Counted from the stretch's first letter, positions 10,997 through 22,005 are shown. The stretch: 64,000 nt of DNA from Ambrosia x helenae (GCA_030844895.1 CM061224.1:3187591-3251590); one strand, 5' to 3'. Notes: generated by a model from the letters alone, not told the origin. Made by a program: numbers and translations.

Positions 10997-11515
10997 TGAG
11001 GTTTTTGTATAAATGCCATATTTCGTGAGAAAGATTAAAAAATGATATGTATGCATCATTTTTTTTGGACTTAAGGGGCTGTTTGGTTGATTAAATGTTG
11101 AATCATTAAGAGGTCTGAATGATTAAGAGGCTCTGAATGATTAAGTGTTAGAATGGTTCAGCTATGCACCAAGTCTGAATGATTCAGCTCTTAACCATCA
11201 CATTCAGATTTTTTGCCTAGAAAAACACCAAACATAACAATTAACAACCTAAATCAATGTATTCTAGGTTTAAAACTTATAACATCATGCCAAAAACATT
11301 AAGCAAAGTGTTTTAAGTGTTAGTAGTGTGTTTTAGATGTGTTTTAAATTTCACTACTATAATACATTGCATTGTATTGTGTTTTAAATTGTTGTGTTAA
11401 GTGTTTTTCAAGCCTAAGCATCCCAAAACATCATTCCTAAATCCAAAACATAATGCCTCCATGTCAATTCTCAATCATTCTCACGAAATATGTCATTTGT
11501 ACACGAACCTAAACC
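10995..11515. mobile_element. MITE 'F' with long imperfect TIRs, TA-flanked
   Basis: The left end (GGTGAGGTTTTTGTATAAAT, CATATTTCGTGAGAA, GATTAAAAAATGA) and the complement of the right end (GGTTTAGGTTCGTGTACAAA, CATATTTCGTGAGAA, GATTGAGAATTGA) align as terminal inverted repeats of about 55 bp. TA repeats flank both sides. Its left half is repeated at 6663-6990. A fragment of a Tourist-like MITE is nested at 11075-11208. There is no coding capacity. Confidence 0.75.
11075..11208 (+). mobile_element. Truncated Tourist-like MITE nested in MITE F
   Basis: Begins GGGGCTGTTTGGTTGATTAA after a TTAA and continues with CTGAATGATTAAG repeats. It matches the inverted right end of the complete MITE at 62033-62330. 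The second terminus is missing. Compared with the undisturbed copy at 6663, about 25 bp of MITE F are replaced here. Confidence 0.65.
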
Positions 11516-11529
11516 TATATATAATCTAA

Positions 11530-12192
11530 GCCAGATGGGTATCCTGAAACCTGTAACATATGCTACAGGCATACCCGAATCCCAATTATGGGTATGGGAC
11601 CAGTATGAGATTAGTTTTAAAAATTTTTGGGGGATATGGGACGGGTATTGGTTTAGGTGATATCCAACCCGACTACTCAAAACCACATACCAGTTTCCGA
11701 AATATGCACCCGAATCATATACCTGAAATCTTTTCATTGTAATTTTTTTCTCTTTAACCCTTGTTTATTAATTAGTGCTTTATTTTGTAGGTTTACAATG
11801 TGAAAAAAAAAAAAGTTTTTTTTAGAACATGTATTTGATAATGTTATTTGTATATTGTATGTTATGAAGTATATACATAAACTTATATAAAATTTTTAGT
11901 GTTTTTTAAACGACTAAAGTTATAATTTTATTGTTTATTTATAATAAAACCTATATGTATGTAATGTACCAGTATGTTAATTTAAACTAGTTGTTATACA
12001 AATAAAAATGTTACAGTAATTATAATAGTAAAACAAAACCGACGGGTATACTTAATACTTGAGGGTATGCCTGATACCCACAGGGTAATTACACGACAAA
12101 TATTTGACGGATATTTAGGTCATGTATGAAACACAACTTTATAACCGAATGTGAGTATGAGATTACCATACTCCAACACATTTCCATCCCTA
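11530..12192. mobile_element. hAT-like non-autonomous relic rich in GGGTAT/ATACCC
   Basis: The right end, read inward, is TAGGGATGGAAATGTG, which resembles an Ac-type hAT terminus. The interior carries many GGGTAT or ATACCC motifs (for example 11535, 11570, 11590, 12045, 12075). The left terminus is missing or truncated against MITE F, so no target duplication can be assigned. Confidence 0.5.
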
Positions 12193-12599
12193 AATTTGTG
12201 ATGCATGATTGTATTAAAAGTTACTGGTATTGTTCAATTATTGACCTTGAGGGTAGCACTCTTTAATGATATATTATGGGCATGTTGTTGTGCATGTACA
12301 AAGTTAGGTGATGGACTGATGGGGCTTATAAGCACGTCCAAATCTGATTGGGTTCTAACAGAATCTAATGCCCATGACCTATAATTAAAAACAAATGTTA
12401 AAAAAAGGCAGAAAACAAGAAAACATTTGTACTTTCTTGTCAACCATATATTTTATTTTATTTTTTAAGATGACTTTCTTTTTAACAACGAAGTTGTCAT
12501 ACCCGCTTAGACAGGCTCTGACCCTCACCCTCTACTCTCCAATCTATGTTGTCTGTACCGGGTTCACATTTTGTTTTTTTTTTTAAATCCCATCGGCGC

Positions 12600-12736
12600 T
12601 TTTGTTATTTTTTTTGCCCAAAATGCTTAAAAACATGTATTTTACATTGGTTATTTTTTTCAAAAAAAAAATAATGGGTTTTTACATGGGTTTTCAAAGG
12701 TTTTCTTGACTCAAGAGGGTTTTCATTTTATCCCTC

Positions 12737-12739
<3 letters not shown>
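12600..12739. mobile_element. Isolated terminus of the TA-flanked TIR family
   Basis: Read inward from (TA)n on minus: GGGGAGGGATAAAATG, AAAACCC, GAGTCAAGAAAACC, GAAAACCCATG. This is the three-AAACC-block terminus of elements A-C. I could not find the partner end; the sequence to the left (12193-12600) shows nothing I recognise. Confidence 0.55.
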
Positions 12740-12809
<70 letters not shown>

Positions 12810-12829
12810 GAGAGAGGGGGGGGGGGGAG
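12740..12829. repeat. Compound (TA)n(GA)n(G)n microsatellite
   Basis: TA units to about 12774, GA units with one interruption to about 12816, then about a dozen G. Confidence 0.95.
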
Positions 12830-13477
12830 ATAACGTGTGAGACTCAGAAGCTCTCCCAATATAATCAATCTTTGCAAACTAAGATTATAGGCAGGGGCGG
12901 ATACTGCTGCAAACCGGCCACCTCTCGATTATCCTGATGAAGTGGGAAAAAAATATTTTTTAAGGTATTTTTATAAAATGTTACCCATAAAACAAATTTT
13001 TTATTACTCCTTAAAATATTTTTTATAAAATGTTACCTCTTGTTTTATTTTCTAGATCCGCCACTGATTATAGGCATATTATATAAAAACTTATATGGTG
13101 TTACAGTTCAAATAAATATTTTGTGCACTTGAGTTGTACCCTTCCCACTCTAACGTACATGATGATGTGTGTGTATATATATTTTTTTGAAGACTAGTGC
13201 AGCTGGCTTCGAAGACACCAACTACCTCCTTTGGGGCGAGCAATGGTTCTTAAATCTCCCCTAAGTTCGAATCCCTCCCAGTGAGTGAATCAGTGATGCT
13301 TACTCCCATTATATATATTTTTTGAACCTAGTAGTGCTCGAACTTAGGACCACCTCATAAGGAAACCCTTATGGAAAAACCTTTTAACCACACCGTCAAA
13401 TTGGTAATGGCATGATGATGTGTATATGTTTACAAGAAGACACGTTTACATATCTTACTTTTGATAAATGATTCTAA
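12830..13477. other. Intergenic stretch without a recognised gene
   Basis: Nothing coding is seen. A B-box-like AGTTCGAATCCCT near 13264 hints at an old SINE, but no A box, tail or target duplication is visible. Confidence 0.4.
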
Positions 13478-13520
13478 CTAGTATTTGACCCGCGCGCGTT
13501 GCGGCCCGAGCGTGACCGTT
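13478..13520 (-). mobile_element. Helitron 3' terminus
   Basis: On minus the sequence is GGGCCGCAACGCGCGCGGG, then TCAAATA and CTAG followed by T. This is a short GC hairpin a few bases before CTAG, the hallmark of plant Helitron 3' ends inserted between A and T. The RPA-like pseudogene lies on the same strand about 450 bp inside. The 5' end was not found; later insertions fill the region to the right. Confidence 0.65.
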
Positions 13521-13923
13521 GCTCATTCCGGCAACCGTTGTTGCCTGTGTGTGGCGTGTGGTATAACGAATGCAAATGCCAAAACGTGCTCGCATATTAT
13601 ATAAACCATTAGCAGTTGAGTTACATAGACCAAAATGATTAATGTTTAATTACAGGGTTTGATCCAAAAGCCATCAGTGTTATTCTAATTACATATGCAG
13701 CCATGTAGTGTCCCGTAAGTCCGTGTCGCTGCTGCGCCAAAAGTGTGACCTATGCTGTGTTGTGTTGTTGCCTGCAAAGAAATTAGAGAGGAAAATGCGA
13801 AGCAAAATAAGGAAAACAGCCTAACCTGTGTTCCGCGCGCCTTATGCTTGATTTACTGCGGTATATTTGTGCCTGTTAGATCGAAAGTAAAATGTGTATT
13901 ATGTGACATACGGGTTTACCTTT

Positions 13924-16168
13924 GTCTGCTCGCCGGTGCCGTTTTGCTGGTGTGACAGGCGCCGAACTCGTACTGGTTGCTGGCTCCTCTATGGAAGGTG
14001 CTGCTATGTGGCTGTCGTCGTCCGCGTCGATACTGTTGACGGCGACCGTGCGGTCAACTTCCTTCATAGTTAGAGACATGAATTTCGGCGTCTTCTCGAT
14101 TTCAGAGAATTTTTTGGGAGCTAGTATGCATCATCCTCTTCATGCTTTGTAATCATGTCGTGGCAGCTAATTCCAAGCATTTGGGTCATTGATTCGTTGA
14201 AAAAAAACACGTCCAGCTCATCCTTGGTGTTTTTGATTTTTGCGTTTATGCAGTACCTGGAATTCGGTAGTCAGAATTAGATACCACTGCTGTCACGAAG
14301 TAGGATGAAAGTAAACGAAAAGTAAAGTATGTAAAGTGCAATTCAATAGCGTAAGCAGCAAAGTGTACGGTTACATTTCATTTTAGCATGTTACATTTCG
14401 GTTTAGCATGTAAACAACAATTACCTGAAAGGTACGTAACCTTCACAGTTAAGGCGCAACATCTGTTTCGATAATTGGTAGCATCAAAGTTGAAAGCTTA
14501 TAACCATGTAAGAAAGAAATGAAGCTACTCTTAAGTTAACAGTGGCTAAAAAAATCAATTGCATTGGAAGGTATTAAAGTATTCATCATAAGAAACCTAA
14601 GCATTCATGGCATACCAATTACATGTGGTGATTATGTTTTACTTTTGTGATATATTGTAAGCTACTTTTGCCATTATCTGCCACCAAAGAACGCAAGTAA
14701 AGACATAAAATTGCTTAACCAAAGAACAGACAAAGTCACATACCAAAATCCGTAAAACAGAACCGGAGTAGCATATTAACAGAATCTTATAATAGCACTT
14801 TACACGGGAAGCATATTTTTTTTTTCTTAGCTTGGCAAACAAGGTTGATGCAATAAATATATGGTTACGGTGGATAAATAACTTACTGGAACTTTGCTTC
14901 GCCGTCGTCATCGGGGCATTCGTACGTTCCTCGTGTTCCATCCTTTTTCAGCATTTTCTGACCGCAGCTGGCGCAGATAACGTAAAACCATGGTCTGCGT
15001 TCTCTGATGTTTGCGAGAGATGCAAGACATGCGAAACGGTTTTGTATGGCTAGGTCCTTTGTTGTCTTATTCTTTATTGCTGCAAGCGGTGTAATTTCTC
15101 TACGTGGGGCTAGTGCACCTGGTGGCATATGTCGGAGTCTGCAAGTTAAGTATGTATGTGTTAGTGGAGGATGATTTGCGGAACATTAGTACAGCTTCAG
15201 CTGACCTATTCACATGTGGGGCAGTTTCTGGCTTCTGCGGATTTATGTCGATGGTTGTCGCCGATGTCGATTCGTTTTGTAAGGTTGTTAGGTAAGTGGT
15301 GATAAGGACACCGGTTATTGCCCAGATATCGCCGCGTGTCATTGTTTGGGGGAGCAGGTGCTGTTGCTTCGGCCAAAACGTCATTTCAAGTACATTCCCA
15401 CTGAATTTGGTTTCAATTTAGGTAGTTAAAACAACAAGAAAGTATGAGTTATAGAGAAATGTGTATGTAGTTGGCAAAGAGTTGTTTACCTTTCGTCCTT
15501 TACCAACACTTTCCTTAGACGCAGACCTTTGGTGGTGGGCTTCATACCGCGGTCCTCAACAAAGTCGATGTAATCTGTTGGAAAAACGGTTAGTGTTAAG
15601 CCGGGGGACAAAAGGGCCTATGTTATGTAAATGGCATGTTACCTGTCAGCATTCGGGACTCTGAACGTGCTCGTAGGTCGCTGTAGGTTGCGAAACGATA
15701 GTAATAGCGGGGGATTTTTTCGTTTTGAACCCGTTCGAATGTAGTCTTTCTTCCTATGTATAGAGATGCTTCATGGGCACATGCATGCATATTGCTTTGC
15801 TTTGCCATTGGTATATACATGTCCACTATGTAGCAGTTGCCGACAGAGATGAGGTTGTCGAAGTATGGTTCATTTGTTAGTAGGCAGGCGACGTGTATTG
15901 CGTCTCCCTGCATGTGAGTAGGTGTGAAAGTGGATTGAAGCAAAAAAAACAGGTGTATGTTTACGTTTTAGCTGTGTAATAAAAGGATATGCAAATTGTT
16001 CGACTAAGGGGTAGTAAAAAAATTTGGTTGTTTACTTACCTTCTAGTCTACAAATAGGTAACATAAGTCTGTGTTCTGATTGTGTGGGATCCATTTTTTT
16101 AGCACTCTTATTTCCATAGGTTCCGCAGCGTCACGTGCGCTTATTGTTGCCACCGGTTTGAAAACCAT
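13924..16168 (-). pseudogene. RPA70-like (DUF223/OB-fold) multi-exon pseudogene
   Basis: Exon-like segments on minus with good splice sites: 16040-16168, 15643-15907, 15490-15574, 15206-15400, 14887-15138, a weak one near 14430-14460, and about 13924-14258. The first five join in phase. The order is that of plant RPA1-like proteins: an N-terminal OB fold (GDAIHVAC, LISVGNCYIVDMYIP, IPRYYYRFATYSDLR), a middle OB fold (VLEMTFWPKQ ... PHVNR), and a C-terminal zinc-ribbon OB fold (RPWFYVICASCGQKM ... GTYECP). Breaks: an in-frame TAG at the end of exon 1 (16043-16045) and another after EDDAY in the last exon (near 14122). Plant Helitrons often carry such RPA-like genes, and a Helitron 3' end lies just downstream. 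Either a Helitron accessory gene or a captured host RPA gene is possible. Confidence 0.75.
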
Positions 16169-16869
16169 GGTACCTGCGCCGGGAAAAAAATAATAAGTAG
16201 ACGGTTGTTAGTGTAGACGTAAACGTAATCACTAATATGTAAATCCGTCGCGCTCGAAGTGCGCCAAACCAATTAAAGCCCAAATCACACACTCAACACA
16301 TGTATGCAACTGCGTTTGTTTAACTAAGTAAACGAAATAGAGTCACGACTCAAAAGATCTTTGAACATATCAGCGTAATAACTAACAAAGCACACATCCA
16401 CTTCTGCTTATAAAAAAAATAAGCAATAAAAGCATTATAAGCAAGTGAAATTAACATAACGATTCCATACCAAATAAGAAATAAAAAGATAGCTAAATAT
16501 GATGAGATAGATGTACAGGCTTATATATGCAAGGATGGAAACAAAGAAGATGCAAGTTATTCCATCGCTAACTGCAAATACACGCTTGCAAAGTCACAAA
16601 ATATCGACTATACCATTCGGATCTAGCCTCGCAAAGACACAGGTCGAATCTTCGATGTCCCCCTATTTTTCTAATCGTCACCAAGCGGAAAGCAAAAGCT
16701 ACTACTGTAAGTTATGCGAAAAAAATCTTTGTAAAGTATAAAAACCAAGCAAAGCATTTCATCGAGCAACTTGCAGGCCAAATCATGCATCCATATGAAC
16801 AATTCGGAATAAATCTGAACAGTGAAGAAAATAGTGATTAATTGAAAAACAAAGTATCATCATAGCCAA
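16169..16869. other. Region upstream of the RPA-like pseudogene
   Basis: Moderately AT-rich DNA without a recognised ORF or repeat. It may hold the original promoter side of the RPA-like gene. The small ORF at 16511-16741 has no recognisable domain. Confidence 0.3.
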
Positions 16870-17589
16870 CCATCATTTTAGAGGAACAACGGGCACTCGC
16901 CCGGCCCTCCAAGCCGACGAGCGGGGTTGGTCACTCCCAATAGCGCTATTCACATTTCCCCGTTGTGCAAACCCGCACATTCATGGTTCCCCCCGGGACT
17001 TCCAAAGATCGTGTAGTACACAATAGAAACCCATAGTATGACAGTAGTTACCAAATAATCGTTTTAACACATGTTTTCTCCCCCGAAAATATGAAACCAG
17101 TTTAAAAGAGGGGCCGTAAACTCACCTTAAGTTGCGTTACTCCTTAACACGAGTAAACTCAACTGCTATGCTAGTCCCGTAAAGCGGCGACCTAACATAT
17201 GACAGTTACAAGTACTTAGACTAATAACCCGCAGGTTAATTAGTCCCTAGATGTCAAGACCATAACCAAGTTCGTTTGAAAACACCGTGACTGTTTAACT
17301 GACCCAAAGTACAAGACTCGACATCCCATTGGTGACCCGAGACTTCCCGTGTTATGTTTACGCTCTCAAACATGCAATCATGCAATCACACTTAACATAC
17401 GTTAACGCACAACAAGTTATAGCACATAGCTCACGTATCACCGAATTACATCCAAACATATGTTACCAAGTTATTAGATATGTTACGGGGTTCCTAGCAT
17501 GTTCCTACATGTCAAATCGGGTCTCGGAATGCTAATTTACACTTACAGCAGCAGTACACGCGATTAGGAAAAGTCAACTAGCATTTAGG

Positions 17590-17810
17590 TTGGTCAACTA
17601 GCATTTAGGAAAGGGCTATACCACATATAATTATTAGCATTTAGGGCTATACCACATGTAACTACTAGCATTTAGGCTATACCACATGTAACTACTAGCA
17701 TTTAGGGCTATACCACATGTAACTACTAGCATTTAGGCTCTACTCGCCTCTAACATAGGCATTTAGCCTCCTAATCGCCCCTAACATAGGCGATTAGGAC
17801 TGCTACTCGC
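17590..17810. repeat. Tandem repeat, unit about 36-40 bp
   Basis: Four to five copies of CTATACCACATGTAACTACT + AGCATTTAGG, followed by units with CTCGCCTCTAACATAGGC and GCGATTAGG. The units blend ACTAGCATTTAGG and CTAATCGCC motifs. Confidence 0.8.
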
Positions 17811-18469
17811 CTGTAACCTTGCTGTTCCAGTTTTTCGCGCGTTTAACGCTCCAAATCAGATCCAGAACGTGTGTAACCATCCAATATCATCCCAAACACT
17901 ATCCTAAACATGTTTCAACTAAAACCCTTCGTTTTGCCTCGTATTATCAGCCCTGCATGCAATCACGTAATCCAAACACCATTCACATAGCATGCAACAT
18001 CACACTAACATGCGTAACTATAACCCTAATAATCAATTACTCAGATTTCATTAACATAACATCAATATTATTCTGATCTATCATAATAACATGTCATTCA
18101 TTCATCTTGAATCATAAAAACCCTAGCTTTCTAATCATAAACACACATAACGCATGTATACTAGTTAAAATCCGATTAATAACACTTATTAACGATTTTC
18201 AGAAAGCTTTTTCGTTTTAGAACAGGTCTGGACTATTAGGGATTGAATAAAAACGTTTATAAGATTGCATGGATGAAAACCAAACCTTAGATTTGTAAAA
18301 GAATGATGGATTAAGCTTGAATCCTTGTGTTTTGATCAAAAATCGCGTTCCAGAGGTTGTGTGTGTGTTGGGGCAGGTTATGGGACGACTAGGGTTTGTA
18401 TAATGAAGTTTAGGAGGTCAAGTATGGTATTTATAGTCGTTTTTATTCGTCCAGCCCGTAACTAGCGAT

Positions 18470-18640
18470 TATGCAGCCCTTACACGCGATTAGGAATCCT
18501 AATCGCATGTAAGTTCAGGCAATTGGGGCCTAATCGCCCCCTAGGGCACACGATTAGCCCCTACTCGCCCATAAAAGTCCCTACTCACCTCCCTTATAGG
18601 CGATTAGGCCTTCCTAATCGCCTATAGGGGCTGGTTTTGT
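18470..18640. repeat. Cluster of CGATTAGG/CCTAATCG inverted motifs
   Basis: At least eight CTAATCG or CGATTAG motifs in both orientations, including GCGATTAGG+AATCCTAATCGC and AGGCGATTAGGCCTTCCTAA + TCGCCTATAGG, which can fold into hairpins. Confidence 0.75.
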
Positions 18641-19012
18641 GTGTTTTGCGCGTTAAACCCCGTTTTAACATATGTTAACACATATTCACATACCGACAAG
18701 TCACATAATGATTGTAAACACATAACACATGTAAATACACATATTCACACTCGTTTACCAATTCCCGGGACTCGAGACTTGTATGTTCCGTATGCCCTGA
18801 CGATCCTACAAATCGTCACCGTTTGTACACTTGGTTAAGGACCGACATCTAATGAACCTCTAGACCAACATCCAATGATCTTCTAGACTAAACCGATAGT
18901 TCCCGAACCATAACCCGACTTAACTAACCCAGTTAAGTACAATATACGCGTGACTCGCTAAGGTAGACTTTCATCTAGACAACGTTGTTAACCAGAATTT
19001 GCCGGGTGTCAC

Positions 19013-19183
19013 AGGTCGGCAATAGTCAGAGGAAAGGTTAAAGGCAAGGATCAGCATTGGAATCTTACCAAAAAAGATAAAACGGTAACCGCGTTGACAG
19101 GCACGTGGCAGAGAGGCGAAAACATTGTGAACGCTACACTGGCCAATGAGATGAGAAGCACCGCCATCATCGACCAACAGCAA
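19013..19183 (-). pseudogene. Unidentified exon-like ORF cut by the LTR
   Basis: The minus strand is open with LLVDDGGASHLIGQC, VFASLPRACQRGYRF and LAFNLSSDYCR and runs into the LTR end at 19012. I do not recognise the family. It may be an upstream exon of the RPA-like gene separated by the insertion. Confidence 0.3.
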
Positions 19184-19215
19184 GTCATGTACGGAACAGT
19201 AATCGTTACTCGCAA

Positions 19216-21120
19216 CCGACTTTAGTAATTGTATGTATATTGATATACGTTAAATTATACATATATAAATCCCCGATTAAACTCCCAAATTACGCGTTTT
19301 CGACCATAATTGCACGAATTCGGTACTTAACCGCTTCATATATTTATTGCAGGTCTTAAACGACGCCCCAAAGACAAAGTCGAAGAAATCAGACAAAATC
19401 TGGACTAAACGGACAGTTGCTGCACAATCAGGCAAATCTGGAAGATGTGCACGGCCGTGCACCCCCAAGCGCACGGCCGTGCGAGCTCATGTGGCACGGC
19501 AGTGCAGCTGCTAGTGCACATCAGATTCCCGGGCACCTTGATCAGCACTCCCGTGCACATGCCCGTGCGACCCAGTTCCTCGGCTGCACTGCCAGTGCAC
19601 CAGCCAGTGCACACCTTGTACCCGGACACCACCAGACCCGCACGGCCGTGCACCCCTGTTGCACGGCCGTGCGCAACCCAAGATATTTTCAGGAACCAAT
19701 TGCCCACTTGCCTGTCACATCAAAAGTTAAAGTGCACGGCCGTGCACTTTATGTGCACGGCCGTGCACAAAATCAAAACTTGTATAAAAACAGAGCAAAA
19801 CTTACTGATCAGATATTGGGTGAAATTGGGTATCCTAGAGAGGTTCTGAGGCGATTTTCTGGGCTAACGAAGTGCTGCACAAGCGTGGAACAAGCCCGGG
19901 ACGCCGTCCGATCCAACCATCATCATCCGATCCTTCACATTCAAGATTTATGGTTTGATCTATAAACTTTTAAGTAGTTCAAATCTGAATATTTTGGCTT
20001 GTTTGTGATGTTTATTTAGTTAATCGTACGCCTACGGGCAAGAACACTAGTATGTAGTATGTTAAAATATCGTTTGTATAGTTAATCATGTCTTGTATGA
20101 ATTTGGCGTTTTTCATGTTTAGATCTTGATGATCATAGCGCAACCTTGTTTCGTTGTTGATGGATTTGTAGCTGTATTTGAATGACTTTAGCGATTGTCG
20201 AATGTGTTAGGCGGATAAATGTTGAAAAACCGTCCGTTTAATCGTCCGGTAGTAGACTAGTTAACTTGTTAAATAGTTTATGCCATGAAACTGTAACCGG
20301 GTATTGGTTTGGTTAAAGTCAGTCGAATAACGGTTAAAAATGCTTACCGGCACGTAAAAGGGTTTAAAAAGCCTAATGGTGTCGTTACTAGTCTTTGACA
20401 CGGTTAATGATCTTTGGTAGTTATTTTGGTAAAAATAGCGATCTTAGTAGATCTGGGTTCAAAGTTGGTAAAATGGAATAGGTTGTGAAATGCTCTACTT
20501 TATGCTAGTTTAGGTGGCTGTGTTGTGTATTCGGTATCGCTTCCCTGAATTAGTGAGGTTAGAAAACTCTTAACGGATGACTAACTTATCTTTAGAAGAT
20601 CTGCGTGAGATCATATCAGCTGCTCGCTAATAAACGACTTGAAGCGGTTAACGTGTGTATTCGTGTTAGCTTTCTGTATAGTTGTCATGTTAGGATGCCC
20701 GAAAGGGACACTAACTGTCGGAAAATGGGAATGTTGATCACGCCTTTATTTCTTATATAGATGACATGCTAGGATTGATGTATTATAGCCTATATAGTTA
20801 TATTTTCTATTTGGAGTCGTAGTTAAGTTATTTACATGTTTTAGAATTAATTTAGTCTTAAACAAAACTCAAACTTATCTTTTACTTACTGGTGAATCGG
20901 GGATAGAGTTTTAGTACCATTGCTCCGCGCGCGTCCATGGATCGATACTTGGTTCTTATCTGTACTTACTACATATATGACAGGGTACACTTGCCCTAGT
21001 GTGTGTGTTTTAATATGAAGGTCGAAACCATTTTTATAAATATTAAAGCAAAAACGTGTGTTAAATCCATTGTAAAATATGTATAGTTACGCACACGTCA
21101 TATATATAATTAATGTCTAG
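19216..21120 (+). mobile_element. Probable gypsy (Athila/Tat-like) LTR or leader region
   Basis: No reading frame with a recognised domain is present. The right part has GGATCGATACTTGG and ACAGGGTACACTTGCCCTAG, then GTGTGTGTGTTTTAATATG, which I associate with the 3' part of Athila/Tat-type LTRs. TGGCGCT near 21120 could be a degenerate primer-binding site. The left part carries an array of GCACGGCCGTGC palindromes. Assignment rests on memory of such elements; no paired LTR is in the window. Confidence 0.4.
19443..19770. repeat. Array of TGCACGGCCGTGCA palindromes
   Basis: Six perfect GCACGGCCGTGC palindromes (near 19449, 19471, 19641, 19660, 19734, 19756), interspersed with degenerate GTGCAC, CCGTGC and AGTGCA forms. 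The segment is far more GC-rich than its surroundings. Overlapping ORFs read HGRA or CTAV repeats and look non-coding. Confidence 0.85.
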
Positions 21121-21139
21121 TGGCGCTCTTTCCTTTAAT

Positions 21140-21204
21140 ATTTAAATATTATTATTATTATTATAAATTAAGGAAATATAATATTTATCATTAATATTAT
21201 TATT
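21140..21204. repeat. AT-rich (ATT)n-like low-complexity DNA
   Basis: Imperfect ATTATT blocks between the gypsy-like region and the LINE fragment. Confidence 0.7.
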
Positions 21205-21752
21205 ATTTGAAGGTCAATTACTTTCTGTGGCGTGCCGCTGCGGGTCGGATTCCATCAAAAGAGGGGTTGCAGCATCGTGGGATCAATGTTTCCAGCTTGG
21301 TTTGCGATAGATGTGGCTGTCATTCGGAATCGGCTGACCATTTATTCGTCGGGTGCCTCTTCGCCAAGAGCATTTGGTGGAATATTTTCGTTTGGTTGCG
21401 GATCCCCTGGCCCGATATCTTGGATTCCATTTCTGATGTGCTTCGGCTCACTTCGAATTGCCCGGGTAGTAAAAAATGAAAGAAGATAGTGTATACGGTT
21501 GTTATGGCTACGGTTTGGAGGATTTGGTTGGCTCGGAACGCGAAGGTTTTTGAGGACAGGTTTGTGTCTGTTAGGGCGTCTGTGGAGTTGATAAAGGAGG
21601 ACGCCTTCGCTTGGATCTCCAATAGATACAAGGCGGCCAAACTTGAGTGGGAGAAATGGACCACGTTTGATGTTTTAGATCTTTTGTAATTGGTGTTGTT
21701 AGGGCGGTTTGGGGTCTCGTTTGTATGCGTCTTTTTCAGCTCCTTGCTAGGC

Positions 21753-21755
<3 letters not shown>
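21205..21755 (+). pseudogene. LINE 3' end: RVT zinc-binding (zf-RVT) domain
   Basis: The open frame reads VNYFLWRAAAGRIPSKEGLQ, RGINVSS, CDRCGCHSESADHLFVGC, then WRIWLARNAKVFED and WEKWTTFDVLDLL before TAA at 21687-21689. This is the C-terminal zinc-binding domain of plant non-LTR retrotransposon ORF2. An in-frame TGA at 21477-21479 breaks it. The 3' untranslated part ends in (TA)n at 21756. The 5' part including reverse transcriptase is absent, as is usual for truncated LINEs. Confidence 0.85.

Positions 21756-21803
<48 letters not shown>
21756..21803. repeat. (TA)n tract between the LINE and element I
   Basis: Perfect (TA)24; the LINE tail lies on one side and a TIR element begins on the other. 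Confidence 0.95.
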
Positions 21804-21806
<3 letters not shown>

Positions 21807-21958
21807 GAAGTATCCTTAGTAAACTCTAAAAATTTGAGTAAACCTTAGTAAACCCAATGAGTGGCTATAGTTGATCCACATCACCCACTTTCAAATTTAT
21901 TAAAATGAGGGGGAAAGGGTAGTTTAGACATTTGTTAGAATCACACTCTCTCTCATGA

Positions 21959-21966
21959 TATAAATA
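21959..21966 (+). promoter_or_regulatory. TATA box of element I
   Basis: TATAAATA about 40 bp upstream of the ATG at 22006 and just before CT-rich leader DNA. Confidence 0.55.
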
Positions 21967-22005
21967 TGAGGTCCTTTCTCTCTCTCTTTAATCTTTTCAA
22001 AAATC

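Larger units (their letters stand above)
16870..19012 (-). mobile_element. Gypsy-like LTR or LTR-containing fragment
   Basis: The minus strand begins TGTGACACCCGG at 19012, a start typical of plant Ty3/gypsy LTRs. A minus TATA box TATAAATA lies near 18430-18437, followed by a leader containing AAACCCTAG. Two regions carry repeated motifs (17590-17810 and 18470-18640). The left limit is uncertain; I saw no matching LTR, primer-binding site or gag-pol. It interrupts DNA continuing from the exon-like stretch at 19013-19183. Confidence 0.45.

Noticed and set aside
17590..17810. CRISPR-like regular repeats
   Set aside because: Units are directly tandem without unique spacers, and the DNA is plant nuclear.
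19417..19965. 182-residue ORF with HGRA repeats
   Set aside because: It arises from the GC-rich palindrome array, which stays open in several frames on both strands; no domain or codon signal supports it.
20040..20055. CTAGT after GGGCAAGAACA as a Helitron end
   Set aside because: No GC hairpin precedes it and no partner 5' end was seen.
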